The notes beneath the pieces are model-generated. The model did no database searches. It had not been told where the DNA came from and was given only the letters and a program-made list of their open reading frames with translations. From positions 62,001-126,000 of the forward strand of contig NZ_WHJH01000015.1 in NCBI RefSeq assembly GCF_011682145.1: a DNA stretch of 64,000 nt, given 5' to 3'. The DNA is from Massilia mucilaginosa (GTDB lineage: Bacteria; Pseudomonadota; Gammaproteobacteria; Burkholderiales; Burkholderiaceae_D). A program made the translations under genes and the position numbers. Positions 44,483 to 52,692 of the stretch are shown here, piece after piece (position 1 is the first letter of the stretch; each line of letters opens with the position of its first letter).

Positions 44483-46069
44483 ATGAAGATTCCCCATTTT
44501 TCCACCGGCACCCGCGTGGTCGGCTCGTTTTCCCTGGTGCTGCTGATCATGGCCGGCATGACCGGCGCCTCGCTGTGGCGCCAGCAGGCGGCCGAACTGG
44601 CCATGACGAGCCTGGTGGATGTGCACCTGGCCAAGCAGCAGGTATTGTCGGAGCAACTGGCGACGGCGCGCCTGAACGGCTCGCGCACCTCGGCCATTGC
44701 GCGCAGCGACAGCCTGGAAGTGGCCGACTACTTCCAGGCCCAGCTCGACGCGGGCGAGAAGGCGCTGCGCCAAACCGAAGAACGCCTGGCCGCGCTCTCG
44801 CCCGGACTTGAGGAGCGCCAGCTGTGGCAGAGCGTGGTGCAGCGCAAGCAAGCCTACGCGGCGGTACGCGGCGAGGTATTCCGGTTCAAGGAAATCGGGC
44901 GCACGCAAGATGTCGCCACCCTGGCCGGGACCACCCTCGAATCGACCTTCAACGCCTACGTGGCGGCGATGGAAGCGGCCTTGCAGTACCAGAGCGCGCA
45001 GTCGCAGGCGCTGGCGGCGGCCTCGGTGCTGCAGTTCCACCGCAGCCGCAACCTGCTGGTCGGACTCGGGCTGGCCGCGCTGGCCGTGGCGGCCCTGCTG
45101 TCGTGGATGCTCACGCGCGGCATCGTGGCGCCGCTGAAACGCGCGGTGGGGCTGGCCGAGCGCGTGGCGCAAGGCGACCTGCGCATGTCGATCGAGCATG
45201 CGCGCGCCGATGAAATCGGCCAGTTGTTTACCGCGCTCTCCGACATGTCGGCGCGCCTGGCCAGCACGGTCGGCAAGGTGCACGAAGGCGCGCTGGCGAT
45301 CGACCTGGCATCGCGCGAGATTGCGGAAGGCAATTTTGAACTGTCGGGGCGCACCGAGCAGCAGGCGGCCGCGCTGGAAGAAACGGCCTCGTCGATGGAA
45401 ACGCTGACCGACGCCGTGCGCCAGAACAGCGCCAACGCGCGCCTGGCCAACGCGCTGGCGGAATCGGCCGAAAGCGTGGCGCGCGAGGGCAGCCGGGTGG
45501 TGGCCGAAGTCATGCACACGATGACGCACATCAACGACTTCGGCAAGAAAATCGCCGACATCACCAGCGTGATCGACGCCATTGCGTTCCAGACCAACAT
45601 CCTGGCGCTCAACGCCGCGGTGGAGGCGGCGCGCGCGGGCGAGCAGGGCCGGGGCTTTGCGGTGGTGGCCTCGGAAGTGCGCAGCCTGGCGCAGCGTTCG
45701 GCGGCGGCGGCGCGCGATATCCATACCTTGCTGGGCAATTCGTCGGCCAAGATCGTCAACGGCAGCGAGCTGGCGCAAGCGGCCGGCGCCACCATGGACG
45801 AGATCATGCTGCGGGTGCAGAAGGTGACCACGATCATGGGCGCGATCAGCATGGCCACCAGCGGGCAGGAGCACAGCATCGGCCAGGTCAGCAGCGCGAT
45901 CCGGGCGATGGACGGCGTGACCCAGCAGAACGCCAGCCTGGTGGACGAAGCGGCGGCGGCGTCGGGCGCGATGCGCGGGCAGGCGCGCGAACTGGCGCGC
46001 ATGGTGGCGTATTTCCAGACCGGAAGGCAGGCCGATGCGGCGCGGCCGCTGCTGATTGGTGCTCAGTAG
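44483..46069 (+). CDS. Methyl-accepting chemotaxis protein
   Basis: From the ATG at 44483 the protein has 528 residues; an upstream ATG at 44444 would add 13 residues before the first helix. Two membrane segments (about 12-32 and 190-212) enclose a four-helix-bundle sensor region without recognisable ligand motifs. HAMP follows (ARGI-like VAPLKRAVGLAERVAQGDLR). The cytoplasmic signalling tip includes IDAIAFQTNILALNAAVEAA, typical for contact with CheA/CheW. No che genes are nearby, so it is an orphan receptor. Confidence 0.93.
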   Translation: MKIPHFSTGTRVVGSFSLVLLIMAGMTGASLWRQQAAELAMTSLVDVHLAKQQVLSEQLATARLNGSRTSAIARSDSLEVADYFQAQLDAGEKALRQTEERLAALSPGLEERQLWQSVVQRKQAYAAVRGEVFRFKEIGRTQDVATLAGTTLESTFNAYVAAMEAALQYQSAQSQALAAASVLQFHRSRNLLVGLGLAALAVAALLSWMLTRGIVAPLKRAVGLAERVAQGDLRMSIEHARADEIGQLFTALSDMSARLASTVGKVHEGALAIDLASREIAEGNFELSGRTEQQAAALEETASSMETLTDAVRQNSANARLANALAESAESVAREGSRVVAEVMHTMTHINDFGKKIADITSVIDAIAFQTNILALNAAVEAARAGEQGRGFAVVASEVRSLAQRSAAAARDIHTLLGNSSAKIVNGSELAQAAGATMDEIMLRVQKVTTIMGAISMATSGQEHSIGQVSSAIRAMDGVTQQNASLVDEAAAASGAMRGQARELARMVAYFQTGRQADAARPLLIGAQ

Positions 46070-46090
46070 TCACTTTTGCGGCATGTGCTT

Positions 46091-46516
46091 TCAATAGCGC
46101 GAGCGCGTGAAAATGGTCGCCCGGACAACCATCTTGGTCGGTGCGGGTGGAAACTGGAGGCGGATGGTCCAGTTGCCATCTGCCGGGGCAGCTAACGCGT
46201 TCAGTTGAAACACACCTCCCGACAACGGCGGGAAGCGCTCGCTACCGGGCTCGAAGCTCAGGCGAGCATCGCTGGAGGATAGTACCGGGTTCCCGCCCGG
46301 ATCAAGCAAGGTGAAGGTAGTGCCCTGCACCGGAACGATCAGGGCGAATCCAAGGGTGTCGGCGCCGGCGACGCTGAACGTTAAATCGAGGGAACGCATG
46401 CCAGGCACGACATCGGCGGTCACTGTTTCACTCAAGTTCAGCGTAGCGGGAACAGTTTGGGCTTGAGCGACAGAAGCGCTTAAGCAACACATCGCAACAA
46501 GCAGTAGCAACTTCAT
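46091..46516 (-). CDS. Exported protein of unknown function
   Basis: From the ATG at 46516 this is a 141-residue protein with a classical signal peptide ending AQAQ (residue 19-20). The mature region is beta-rich, with alternating hydrophobic strands (SLDLTFSVAGADTLGFALIV; GNWTIRLQFPPAP), recalling pre-peptidase C-terminal-like or P-domain folds but without a firm match. A longer frame to 46681 lacks a signal peptide and is rejected. Composition is visibly less GC-rich than the neighbourhood. Periplasmic or secreted location is the only supported statement. Confidence 0.6.
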   Translation of the reverse strand: MKLLLLVAMCCLSASVAQAQTVPATLNLSETVTADVVPGMRSLDLTFSVAGADTLGFALIVPVQGTTFTLLDPGGNPVLSSSDARLSFEPGSERFPPLSGGVFQLNALAAPADGNWTIRLQFPPAPTKMVVRATIFTRSRY

Positions 46517-46794
46517 CGTGGCAACAAAATTGAGGTGGTAGCGGCCGCAGGTAAGCGGACATTCGACGGGATGGTTCATTGCTCGCCTCGGCTCGTGCGT
46601 GTCAGTGGAACTCGGTGATGGCAATGTCGTTTGCACGAGGCTTATCCGCGCTCGCTGCTCCTGGACGGAGAAAATTGTCATCGCGTGTAAACTGCGTGCT
46701 GCCCAGTGTGCTCAAATGGGCGGTACCCACTAATGTTCTCGATACAACAGGAAGAGCGCCAGCCGACACCAGTACGGTCACCCAGGAAAGGTCA

Positions 46795-47036
46795 ATGAGA
46801 ATTTTTTAGTGCTGACGTCGATTGCACTCTGCGCTATTCAAACGATATCAGGATGTCAGGAGCGCGTGCTCCCAGTTGAAAATCAGCACGGAAAGACGAC
46901 GGTGATGACGCCATCCCCAGAACCAATTGGCACCGCCAGGATGCTTGCTGACCGCTCGTATGTAAAAATCTTTGAGCACGTCCGGGGACTGAAGCCGGGG
47001 GAGGAAAAGAGCGTCCCGCCCTTTTCCGAACCGTAG
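46795..47036 (+). pseudogene. Small lipoprotein gene with a frame break in a poly-T run
   Basis: An ATG at 46795 with AAGG upstream reads MRIF and then meets TAG after six T (46802-46807). With seven T it would continue as a perfect lipoprotein signal, MRIFLVLTSIALCAIQTISGC, followed by about 60 polar residues (QERVLPVENQHGK ... PPFSEP). A GTG at 46809 in the second frame gives only a truncated signal. The break may be a sequencing or assembly slip, true loss, or slippage-based phase variation. No function is recognised; the preceding 278 nt hold no other gene. Confidence 0.5.
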
Positions 47037-47090
47037 GGAATTCATCGACACTGCGCGGCCACGACGCATGGCAGCGCACTACGCGACGCG

Positions 47091-48224
47091 CTAGCCGGCT
47101 TGCTGGAACGCCGCCCGGAACGGCATGCTCATGGTCGCCCGCGTTCCTTGCGCCAGCGGTGCGATGAGCAGCGCGGCGCGCGTGCCGAAACCGGTCTCCA
47201 GGCGCGCGCGGATATTGATCAGCGCCACGCCATTGCCGGCGCTGCGGCGCGCGTGCCCGAGGCCGACGCCATCGTCATCGACCACGATCTCGAGCACGCC
47301 CTCGCGCACCGCTGCGCTGATGCGCACGTGGCCGCCTTCCAGCCTGGGGCCGACGCCGTGCTGCACGGCGTTTTCGACCAGCGGCTGCAACAGCAGGGGC
47401 GGCATCAGCGCCTGGCGCGCGGCGTCGCTGGCGTCGATGGAAAACGCCAGGCGGCTGCCCATCCGGATCTGCATCAGCAGCAGATAGTTGTGGGCCGTTT
47501 CCAGCTCGGCGCCAAGGCTGCTGTCGCTCGCGCGCATCTGCCCGAGGCTGGCGCGCAGGTAGTCGGTGAAGGATTCCAGCATCAGCTGCGCGCGCGCGGC
47601 GTCGGTGGCGATCAGGCTTTGTACATTGGCCAGGGTATTGAACAGGAAGTGCGGCTCGATCTGCGCCTGCAGCATGCGCAACTGCGATTCGGCGGCTTGC
47701 TGCGCCAGCGCCTTTTCCTTGGCGCGGAATTGCCACCAGACCCAGTTGGCGGCCAGGATCAGCAGCGCGAAAATGGCGAACTTGAGCTGCACCATGGGCG
47801 CGGCCGCCAGTTTGTGCCAGACATTGACCGCGTACACCTGCCCCAGCACGGCGTAGCCGGCGCGCACGCCGAGCGCGGCGCCGGCGAACAGGATCGCGCT
47901 CATCAGTGCGACGGGGCCCCAGCCCTGCATGGCGGACAGGGCCTCGATCCACGCATCCGGCAGCAGCCATTCGCAGGCGCGCATGAGCAGCAGCATGCTG
48001 GCGGCGGCGCAGGTGCCGAACAGGAGATTGTTGGAGAGCGAGCTGATCCACCAAGCCAGCTCGGCCTTCGCCATCAGGAACACCGACACCAGCATCAGCA
48101 CCAGCGTCACCGCGAGCGCGAGTCCGATGGCGGCCAGCAGGCGTGCCCACCATGGCTCCTCGCGGCGCTTTTTCAGGATCGGAAAATTGCGCAAGGCTTG
48201 CTGTAAGGTGGGGCGGATATCCAT
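47091..48224 (-). CDS. LytS/YehU-type sensor histidine kinase
   Basis: The 377-residue protein has four hydrophobic segments (about 30-50, 65-82, 105-122 and 148-165). A His_kinase domain follows, with H192 in LQAQIEPHFLFNTLANVQ and ATP-binding boxes LVENAVQHGV and DDDGVGLG. This is the LytS/AlgZ class, which works with LytTR regulators. A LytTR regulator is encoded at 49468-50211 on the opposite strand, separated by the FGE-like gene, so the pair probably belongs together. The signal is unknown. Confidence 0.9.
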   Translation of the reverse strand: MDIRPTLQQALRNFPILKKRREEPWWARLLAAIGLALAVTLVLMLVSVFLMAKAELAWWISSLSNNLLFGTCAAASMLLLMRACEWLLPDAWIEALSAMQGWGPVALMSAILFAGAALGVRAGYAVLGQVYAVNVWHKLAAAPMVQLKFAIFALLILAANWVWWQFRAKEKALAQQAAESQLRMLQAQIEPHFLFNTLANVQSLIATDAARAQLMLESFTDYLRASLGQMRASDSSLGAELETAHNYLLLMQIRMGSRLAFSIDASDAARQALMPPLLLQPLVENAVQHGVGPRLEGGHVRISAAVREGVLEIVVDDDGVGLGHARRSAGNGVALINIRARLETGFGTRAALLIAPLAQGTRATMSMPFRAAFQQAG

Positions 48225-48253
48225 GGGGAAAAGAGTGTAGCAGCTTCGCCGGC

Positions 48254-49252
48254 TCAGCTTTTCGGGCGCGCGATCTCGGCCAGCGCGGCGCGGCGCGCGC
48301 GCTCCTTCTTCTGCGCCTCGGCCAGTTCGAGGTCGAAGGGGCCGGGGGCGGCATCGGCGCCGGCCGGGCCGCCGCTATCCTGCGCCACCCGGAAGCCTTC
48401 CAGCGCACCGATGAAGTCGGCCGGCATGGCGCCGCGGTGGCTGGCGTGATAGCCGCGCCAGTGCCAGCTGCCGCCGCGCACCACGCGCGCCTTGCAGGCG
48501 GGATCGACCCAGGCGCTGCCGTCGGCGGGCGCGCCGGCGTAGGTCTCGTGATCGCAATCCTGGACGAATTCCGCGATATTGCCGAGCGTGTCGTGCAGGC
48601 CGAAGGCGTTCGCTTCGTACATGCCGACGATGCTGGCGTAGCCGGCCTTGTCGTCGCACGGCATCACGCCCACGTGCTCGCGCGATTCGAGGCCGTCGAA
48701 GTCGCGCCGGATGGCCGCCTCGGCGGAGCGGTCGGCCAGGTTGGCGTAGCGGCAGGCGGCGGTTTCCTCGTTGCCGAAAAAGTAGCGGCCGCTGCTGCCG
48801 GCGCGGCTGGCGTATTCCCATTCCGCTTCGCTCGGCAGGCGGTATGGTTTGCCGGTCTCTTTGGCCAGCCAGGCGACGTAGGCCTGGGCGCCGTTCCAGC
48901 CGATGCAAGTGGCCGGTTCGAACTTGCTGAGCGACTGCAGGGTGGCGCCGTCGACGAACTCGTTGGGTACGCTGGTGAACCAGCGCTTCGACGCCATTTG
49001 CAGGCACATGCGCGGCGCCTTGTATTTGGTGGCCTCGACGAAACGCTGGAATTCGGCGGCGGTGACTTCATATTTTCCGATCCTGAACGCCTTGAGCGCG
49101 ACGCTGCGCACCGGTTGCGTATAGGCGGTGCGCACGCTGCCCATCAGAAATTCGCCGCCCTTGATCGTGACCATCTGCGGTTCGATCGGCGCCGCCACGG
49201 CGGCGTTGGCGAGAAGGAGAAGGGAAACGGCCAGGGTGGGTCGCTTGAACAT
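48254..49252 (-). CDS. Exported formylglycine-generating-enzyme-like (SUMF1 fold) protein
   Basis: From the ATG at 49252 the protein has 332 residues, with a signal peptide ending near AVAAP (residue 21). The SUMF1/C-type lectin-like core is visible in VTIKGGEFLMGS, YEVTAAEFQRFVEAT, YRLPSEAEWEYASRAG and VVRGGSW, ending in EGFRVAQ. The segment that carries the catalytic cysteines in true formylglycine-generating enzymes reads HASHRGAMP, without Cys, so sulfatase activation is unlikely. Related proteins serve as binding or scaffold domains. It lies directly upstream of the sensor kinase gene in the same direction (about 30 nt), and its product could modulate that sensor in the periplasm. A charged C-terminal tail of about 40 residues is unusual. 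Confidence 0.85.
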   Translation of the reverse strand: MFKRPTLAVSLLLLANAAVAAPIEPQMVTIKGGEFLMGSVRTAYTQPVRSVALKAFRIGKYEVTAAEFQRFVEATKYKAPRMCLQMASKRWFTSVPNEFVDGATLQSLSKFEPATCIGWNGAQAYVAWLAKETGKPYRLPSEAEWEYASRAGSSGRYFFGNEETAACRYANLADRSAEAAIRRDFDGLESREHVGVMPCDDKAGYASIVGMYEANAFGLHDTLGNIAEFVQDCDHETYAGAPADGSAWVDPACKARVVRGGSWHWRGYHASHRGAMPADFIGALEGFRVAQDSGGPAGADAAPGPFDLELAEAQKKERARRAALAEIARPKS

Positions 49253-49467
49253 GGCGTGCCTGAGGGTGGGTTGAGATGCACGCAGGATGGCAGGGGGCGA
49301 GCGCGCGCGCATGCCCGCCGCGACGGATCGACAGGCGCGGCGACGAATCGCCATCCGCGCTGACGAACGGCAGCCGGTCGCAGCCGGCGCCGATTCGTCG
49401 CGCCGTGCTGGCGCTGGCGCAAGAAGCCGCACTACAATGGCCCCATGACCTCCTTCTTCCTTCCCCG

Positions 49468-50211
49468 ATGCGCGCCCTGATCGCCGACGACGAGCCGCAC
49501 CTGGCGCGCTTCCTGCAACAGCAGCTGGCGACCTTGTGGCCGGAGCTGGAGATCGTGCAGCTGGCTGAGAACGGCGTCGAGGCGGCGCGCGCGATTGCCG
49601 CATTGCAGCCGGACCTGGCCTTCCTCGACATCCAGATGCCCGGGCTGACCGGACTGGAGGTGGCGCAGGGCATCGAAGGGCCGACCAGGGTGGTGTTCGT
49701 GACCGCCTACGACAGCCATGCGGTCGAGGCTTTCGAGCATGCCGCGCTCGATTACGTGCTCAAGCCGGTCAGGGCCGAGCGCCTGGCGCGCACCCTGGAG
49801 CGCATCAAGGCCGCCTGCGCGCCGATGCAGGCCGATGCGCGCCTGTCGCTGGCGCTGGCGCGCTTGCTGGCGCTGCCCGCGCAGCCGCGCCTGCGCTACA
49901 TCCGCGCCGGACAAGGCGAGCTGACCTTCCAGGTCGCGGTGGAGAACGTGCTGTTCTTCCACGCCGACGACAAATACACGGTGGTGACCACGGCGGCCGG
50001 CGAACACCTGATCCGCACCCCGCTCACCGAGCTGGCGGCGCAGCTCGATCCCGAGCAGTTCTGGCAGGTGCACCGGTCCACCCTGATCAACCTGGCGTTT
50101 TTGGATGGCACCCGGCGCGACGAGAGCGCACGCCTGTTCGTGCGCATGCGCGGCTGCCAGCGCGAGCTGCCGGTCAGCCGCGCCTTCGTGCACCTGTTCC
50201 GGGCGATGTAG
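49468..50211 (+). CDS. LytTR-family response regulator
   Basis: This 247-residue protein has a receiver domain with D7-D8, phosphoacceptor D54 in LAFLDIQMPG and K in LKPV, and a C-terminal LytTR DNA-binding domain (about 140-245, including ADDKYTVV and FWQVHRSTLINL). It pairs with the LytS-type kinase at 47091-48224. The start at 49468 is chosen because the receiver fold begins exactly there; a longer frame to 49276 overlaps the FGE-like promoter region. It converges with the tla3 relic, one base apart. Confidence 0.9.
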   Translation: MRALIADDEPHLARFLQQQLATLWPELEIVQLAENGVEAARAIAALQPDLAFLDIQMPGLTGLEVAQGIEGPTRVVFVTAYDSHAVEAFEHAALDYVLKPVRAERLARTLERIKAACAPMQADARLSLALARLLALPAQPRLRYIRAGQGELTFQVAVENVLFFHADDKYTVVTTAAGEHLIRTPLTELAAQLDPEQFWQVHRSTLINLAFLDGTRRDESARLFVRMRGCQRELPVSRAFVHLFRAM

Positions 50212-50212
50212 C

Positions 50213-50470
50213 TCAGAAGCTGTGTTTCACCCCTTTGGTGGAAGGGAAATACGGGCGCTTGATGGCGGCATCGCGCTTGATCTGCTCAGCCGTGGGCGGC
50301 ACCACCAGCAGCACGCTGGCGCCATCAATCCGGCGCAGGTTGAGCACCAGCGTCGCGCCGCCGCTCTGGCGTCCGGCCATCGAGGCCAGCGCCACGCCCA
50401 CATACGCGCTGGCGGCGCCGGTGTCGCCCAGGATGCGCGCGAGATCGTAGCCGCGCAGCGGCCCGCGCTC
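50213..50470 (-). pseudogene. Leftover 3' end of a second tla3-type adaptor gene
   Basis: About 85 codons from GYDLARILGDTGAAS to the stop are clearly homologous to the end of the full tla3-type gene at 51017-52492, both in protein (ASMAGRQSGGATLV, DAAIKRP, FPST) and in DNA. Nothing upstream in this frame belongs to the gene, because the small membrane-protein gene ends right there. The pattern fits a tandem duplication followed by deletion. It is probably not translated as a separate protein, since no start lies at its beginning. Confidence 0.75.
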
Positions 50471-50729
50471 AGCCAATCCAGGCAAACAGGCCGGCGGCGG
50501 CGCAACCGACCACCGTGGCGCCGACCACGACTTGCAGCACGCGTCCGGCCGGTTCGGGCCCCGCCGGCGCGGCGCCGGCACCGGCACTGGCTGCGGCCGC
50601 CTCGGCGGCGACCACCACCAGCGGCAGCGGTTCGGGGCGCAGCGGGGCCAGGTGGCCGGTGCCGGGCGGGGTGGCCAGTACGCCGCTCAGGTCGTCCTGT
50701 GGGTATTCTTCAGTGCTGCTGGTGGACAT
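50469..50729 (-). CDS. Small Pro/Ala-rich protein with C-terminal membrane segment
   Basis: The 86-residue protein starts at 50729 with GGA upstream. The first half is polar and Pro-rich (STEEYPQDDLSG; PLRPEPLP), an Ala-rich stretch follows and a hydrophobic C-terminal helix (VLQVVVGATVVGCAAAGLFAW) ends the chain. It lies 27 nt after the PAAR gene in the same direction. I do not recognise a family. A tail-anchored inner-membrane protein, possibly linked to the effector island (immunity or chaperone), is an inference from position. Confidence 0.5.
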   Translation of the reverse strand: MSTSSTEEYPQDDLSGVLATPPGTGHLAPLRPEPLPLVVVAAEAAAASAGAGAAPAGPEPAGRVLQVVVGATVVGCAAAGLFAWIG

Positions 50730-50756
50730 GGGACAGTTCCGTCGGTAGGTGGGGTT

Positions 50757-51017
50757 CTAGGCATCGACCGTGGCGTTCGCGGTGCAGATGACCATGCTGG
50801 TGCAGGCGCTCTTGTGGCCGTGCAAGGTCAGCGGAATCGCTTCGTCCAGAGTCGCGCCATCGCCCTCGATGATGGGGTTGATGCCGTGCAGCGGGCAGCT
50901 GACCAGGTCGCCCACGCGGGCCACCCGGCGGCCGTCGATGGTGAAGCTGCCACTGGCCTTGATGACCTTGCCGCCGTGGGTGGTCATGTCGCCTTCGCAA
51001 CAGATTGGACGGTCCAT
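50757..51017 (-). CDS. PAAR-domain protein (type VI secretion spike tip)
   Basis: The 86-residue protein is a single PAAR domain: three repeats around MDRPICCEGDMTTHGG, GRRVARVGDLVSCPLHG and a late DEAIPLTLHGHKSAC, with conserved His/Cys ligands for the tip metal. PAAR proteins cap the VgrG trimer and sharpen the spike. Its ATG shares a base with the tla3-type stop (TGATG), so it is co-translated with the lipase island. No extension with a toxin domain is attached. Confidence 0.88.
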   Translation of the reverse strand: MDRPICCEGDMTTHGGKVIKASGSFTIDGRRVARVGDLVSCPLHGINPIIEGDGATLDEAIPLTLHGHKSACTSMVICTANATVDA

Positions 51018-52492
51018 CAGAAGCTGTCCTTCACGCCGGCGGTGGAGGGGAAAAACGGGCGCTTGATGGCCGCGTCCTTTTTCATCTGTTCGGCGCTGGG
51101 CGGCGTGACCAGCAGCAAGGTGGCGCCATCGTTGCGGCGCAGGTTGGCGACCAGGGTGGCGCCGCCGCTCTGGCGCCCGGCCATCGAGGCCAGCGCCACG
51201 CCGACGAAGCTGCTGGCCGCGCCCGTGTCGCCCAGGATGCGCGCCAGGTCGAAGCCGCGCTTGGGGTCGAGCAGGTCGAAGTCGTCGTCGAGCGCGTGCA
51301 GGCTTTGCACCAGCGGCACGAAGCGTTCGCCGCTTTTGCGGTCGTCCAGGACGCTGCCGTAGTCGTAGAAAATGCGCACCGGCAGCTTGCCGCCCAGCGG
51401 CGCCAGCGCGGCGCGCAGGGCGGTTTGCATGCGCGCCACTTTTTCAAGCGCCTTGACCGGCTTGCCGGCGGCGTCCAGCCAGGACACCACCTGCGGGCGG
51501 TGCACCGTGCCCAGGTTTTCCAGGTGGTCGAACTGGTCGACCTGGAACTGGGTCCAGGGCTTGGCCAGGAAGGGCGTCGGCACGAACGGCGTGGGTGGAT
51601 TTTTCTTCCAGCCGGCAAACTCGGACCAGTTGCGCGAGAAGCGGCCGCCGCGGTTCTTGACCACCATGGTGTCGGCCACGAACGGGGCGAACGGACGCAG
51701 GCGCTCGACGCGCGCGCGCTGCGCCAGCACCAGCATGGCGAAGCTGTCGCTGACCACGCGCGCCTGCTTGGGGCGGTAGACTTGCTCGGCCGCCAGTTTT
51801 TCGTAGCGCGGCGGGTCGCTGCGCTTGAAGCTCAGGGCGCGGTGCATGGCGCTGTCCTTGGCGGCCACGCCGATGGCGGGCACGTCGGCATTCTGCTCGA
51901 AGGTGGAGAACAGGGTCTGCCACAGCGCGTCGGGCTCGTCGTTGAGATAGGAATTGACCACCTGGCCGCTCTGGGTCAGCAATTCGCGGAAGGAACCGGG
52001 CGCGGTGTAGGGGCCGCCGACCGTGGTCACGACGATGCTGACCGCGTTCGATTTGCGGCTCAGTTCACGCGCTTCGCCGCCTTCCGGCTCGCCGAACGCG
52101 GGCGCGACCACCGAGATCGGCAGCGGATAGCGGTCCATGAATTCGCGCACCGCGGCGTCGATGGTGTCCATGTTGCGCTTGGCCGCCATCATCTGCCATT
52201 CCGGCAAGGTCTTCGGATATTGCTTGGGATCTTGGGAGACGATGTAGTTGCCGTTGCTCTCCTGTACCGCCTGCCACAGGTTGGCCTTGGGATAGTCGGG
52301 GTGGTTGCGCCAGGTTTCGACGGCAACGCCGACGCCGACCAGTTCGAGCGAGTCGATCGGCGGAAATGTGCTACCTGTTTGCGTCTGCGACATAAGAGGG
52401 TCCATCTTGTGAATGAGGGTCGGTGCGGCACCCCAGGCGGGCGCGGCGAGCAGGGCGGCGAGCGCCCAGGCGCGCGGCGCTGTGCGGCGCAT
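51017..52492 (-). CDS. Tla3-like type VI lipase adaptor (DUF2875 type)
   Basis: From the ATG at 52492 the protein has 491 residues with a signal peptide (MRRTAPRAWALAALLAAPAWG). The soluble part (from about 45) has the features I associate with the DUF2875/Tla3 family: LELVGVGVAVETWRNHPDYP, FMDRYPLPISVVAPAFGEPEG, and a C-terminal GRQSGGATLVANLRR with DAAIKRPFFPS. In Pseudomonas aeruginosa Tla3 helps load the Tle3 lipase on VgrG2b from the cytoplasm; here a possible signal peptide makes location uncertain. It is coupled to the lipoprotein (TAATG) and PAAR (TGATG). The family name is recalled by pattern, not search. Confidence 0.75.
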   Translation of the reverse strand: MRRTAPRAWALAALLAAPAWGAAPTLIHKMDPLMSQTQTGSTFPPIDSLELVGVGVAVETWRNHPDYPKANLWQAVQESNGNYIVSQDPKQYPKTLPEWQMMAAKRNMDTIDAAVREFMDRYPLPISVVAPAFGEPEGGEARELSRKSNAVSIVVTTVGGPYTAPGSFRELLTQSGQVVNSYLNDEPDALWQTLFSTFEQNADVPAIGVAAKDSAMHRALSFKRSDPPRYEKLAAEQVYRPKQARVVSDSFAMLVLAQRARVERLRPFAPFVADTMVVKNRGGRFSRNWSEFAGWKKNPPTPFVPTPFLAKPWTQFQVDQFDHLENLGTVHRPQVVSWLDAAGKPVKALEKVARMQTALRAALAPLGGKLPVRIFYDYGSVLDDRKSGERFVPLVQSLHALDDDFDLLDPKRGFDLARILGDTGAASSFVGVALASMAGRQSGGATLVANLRRNDGATLLLVTPPSAEQMKKDAAIKRPFFPSTAGVKDSF

Positions 52493-52692
52493 TACTGGGG
52501 CGCCTGCGGTTTGCATAGCGGCAGCGAGGTATCCTTGGGGTCGCCGGTACAGAATTCGCGTTTCGGCGCAAAGGCCGTGAAGCAGCCGCTGCTTGACATC
52601 AGCACCCCCATGAGCGCGATGGCCGGCAGGACGCGGCGCGCGGCCGGCAGGCGCGATGTGCAATGTTGAATTAACCTTAATGCGAGCTTCAA
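52492..52692 (-). CDS. Tiny lipoprotein between lipase and adaptor, immunity candidate
   Basis: The 66-residue protein uses a TTG start overlapping the lipase stop (TTGA), with GGAGG upstream. The lipobox MSSSGC places the lipidated Cys at residue 37, leaving a mature part of about 30 residues with two more cysteines (EFCTG, PLCKP). Its TAA overlaps the adaptor ATG. The position and lipidation fit an immunity protein for a periplasm-acting lipase, as known for Tli proteins. However, the mature chain is far shorter than known Tli3, so it may be a degraded or different protein. No family is recognised. Confidence 0.65.
   Translation of the reverse strand: MKLALRLIQHCTSRLPAARRVLPAIALMGVLMSSSGCFTAFAPKREFCTGDPKDTSLPLCKPQAPQ

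Noticed and set aside
47100-48206. Plus-strand frame opposite the LytS-type kinase
   Set aside because: Antisense His/Gln/Gly-rich shadow; the kinase motifs are on the minus strand.
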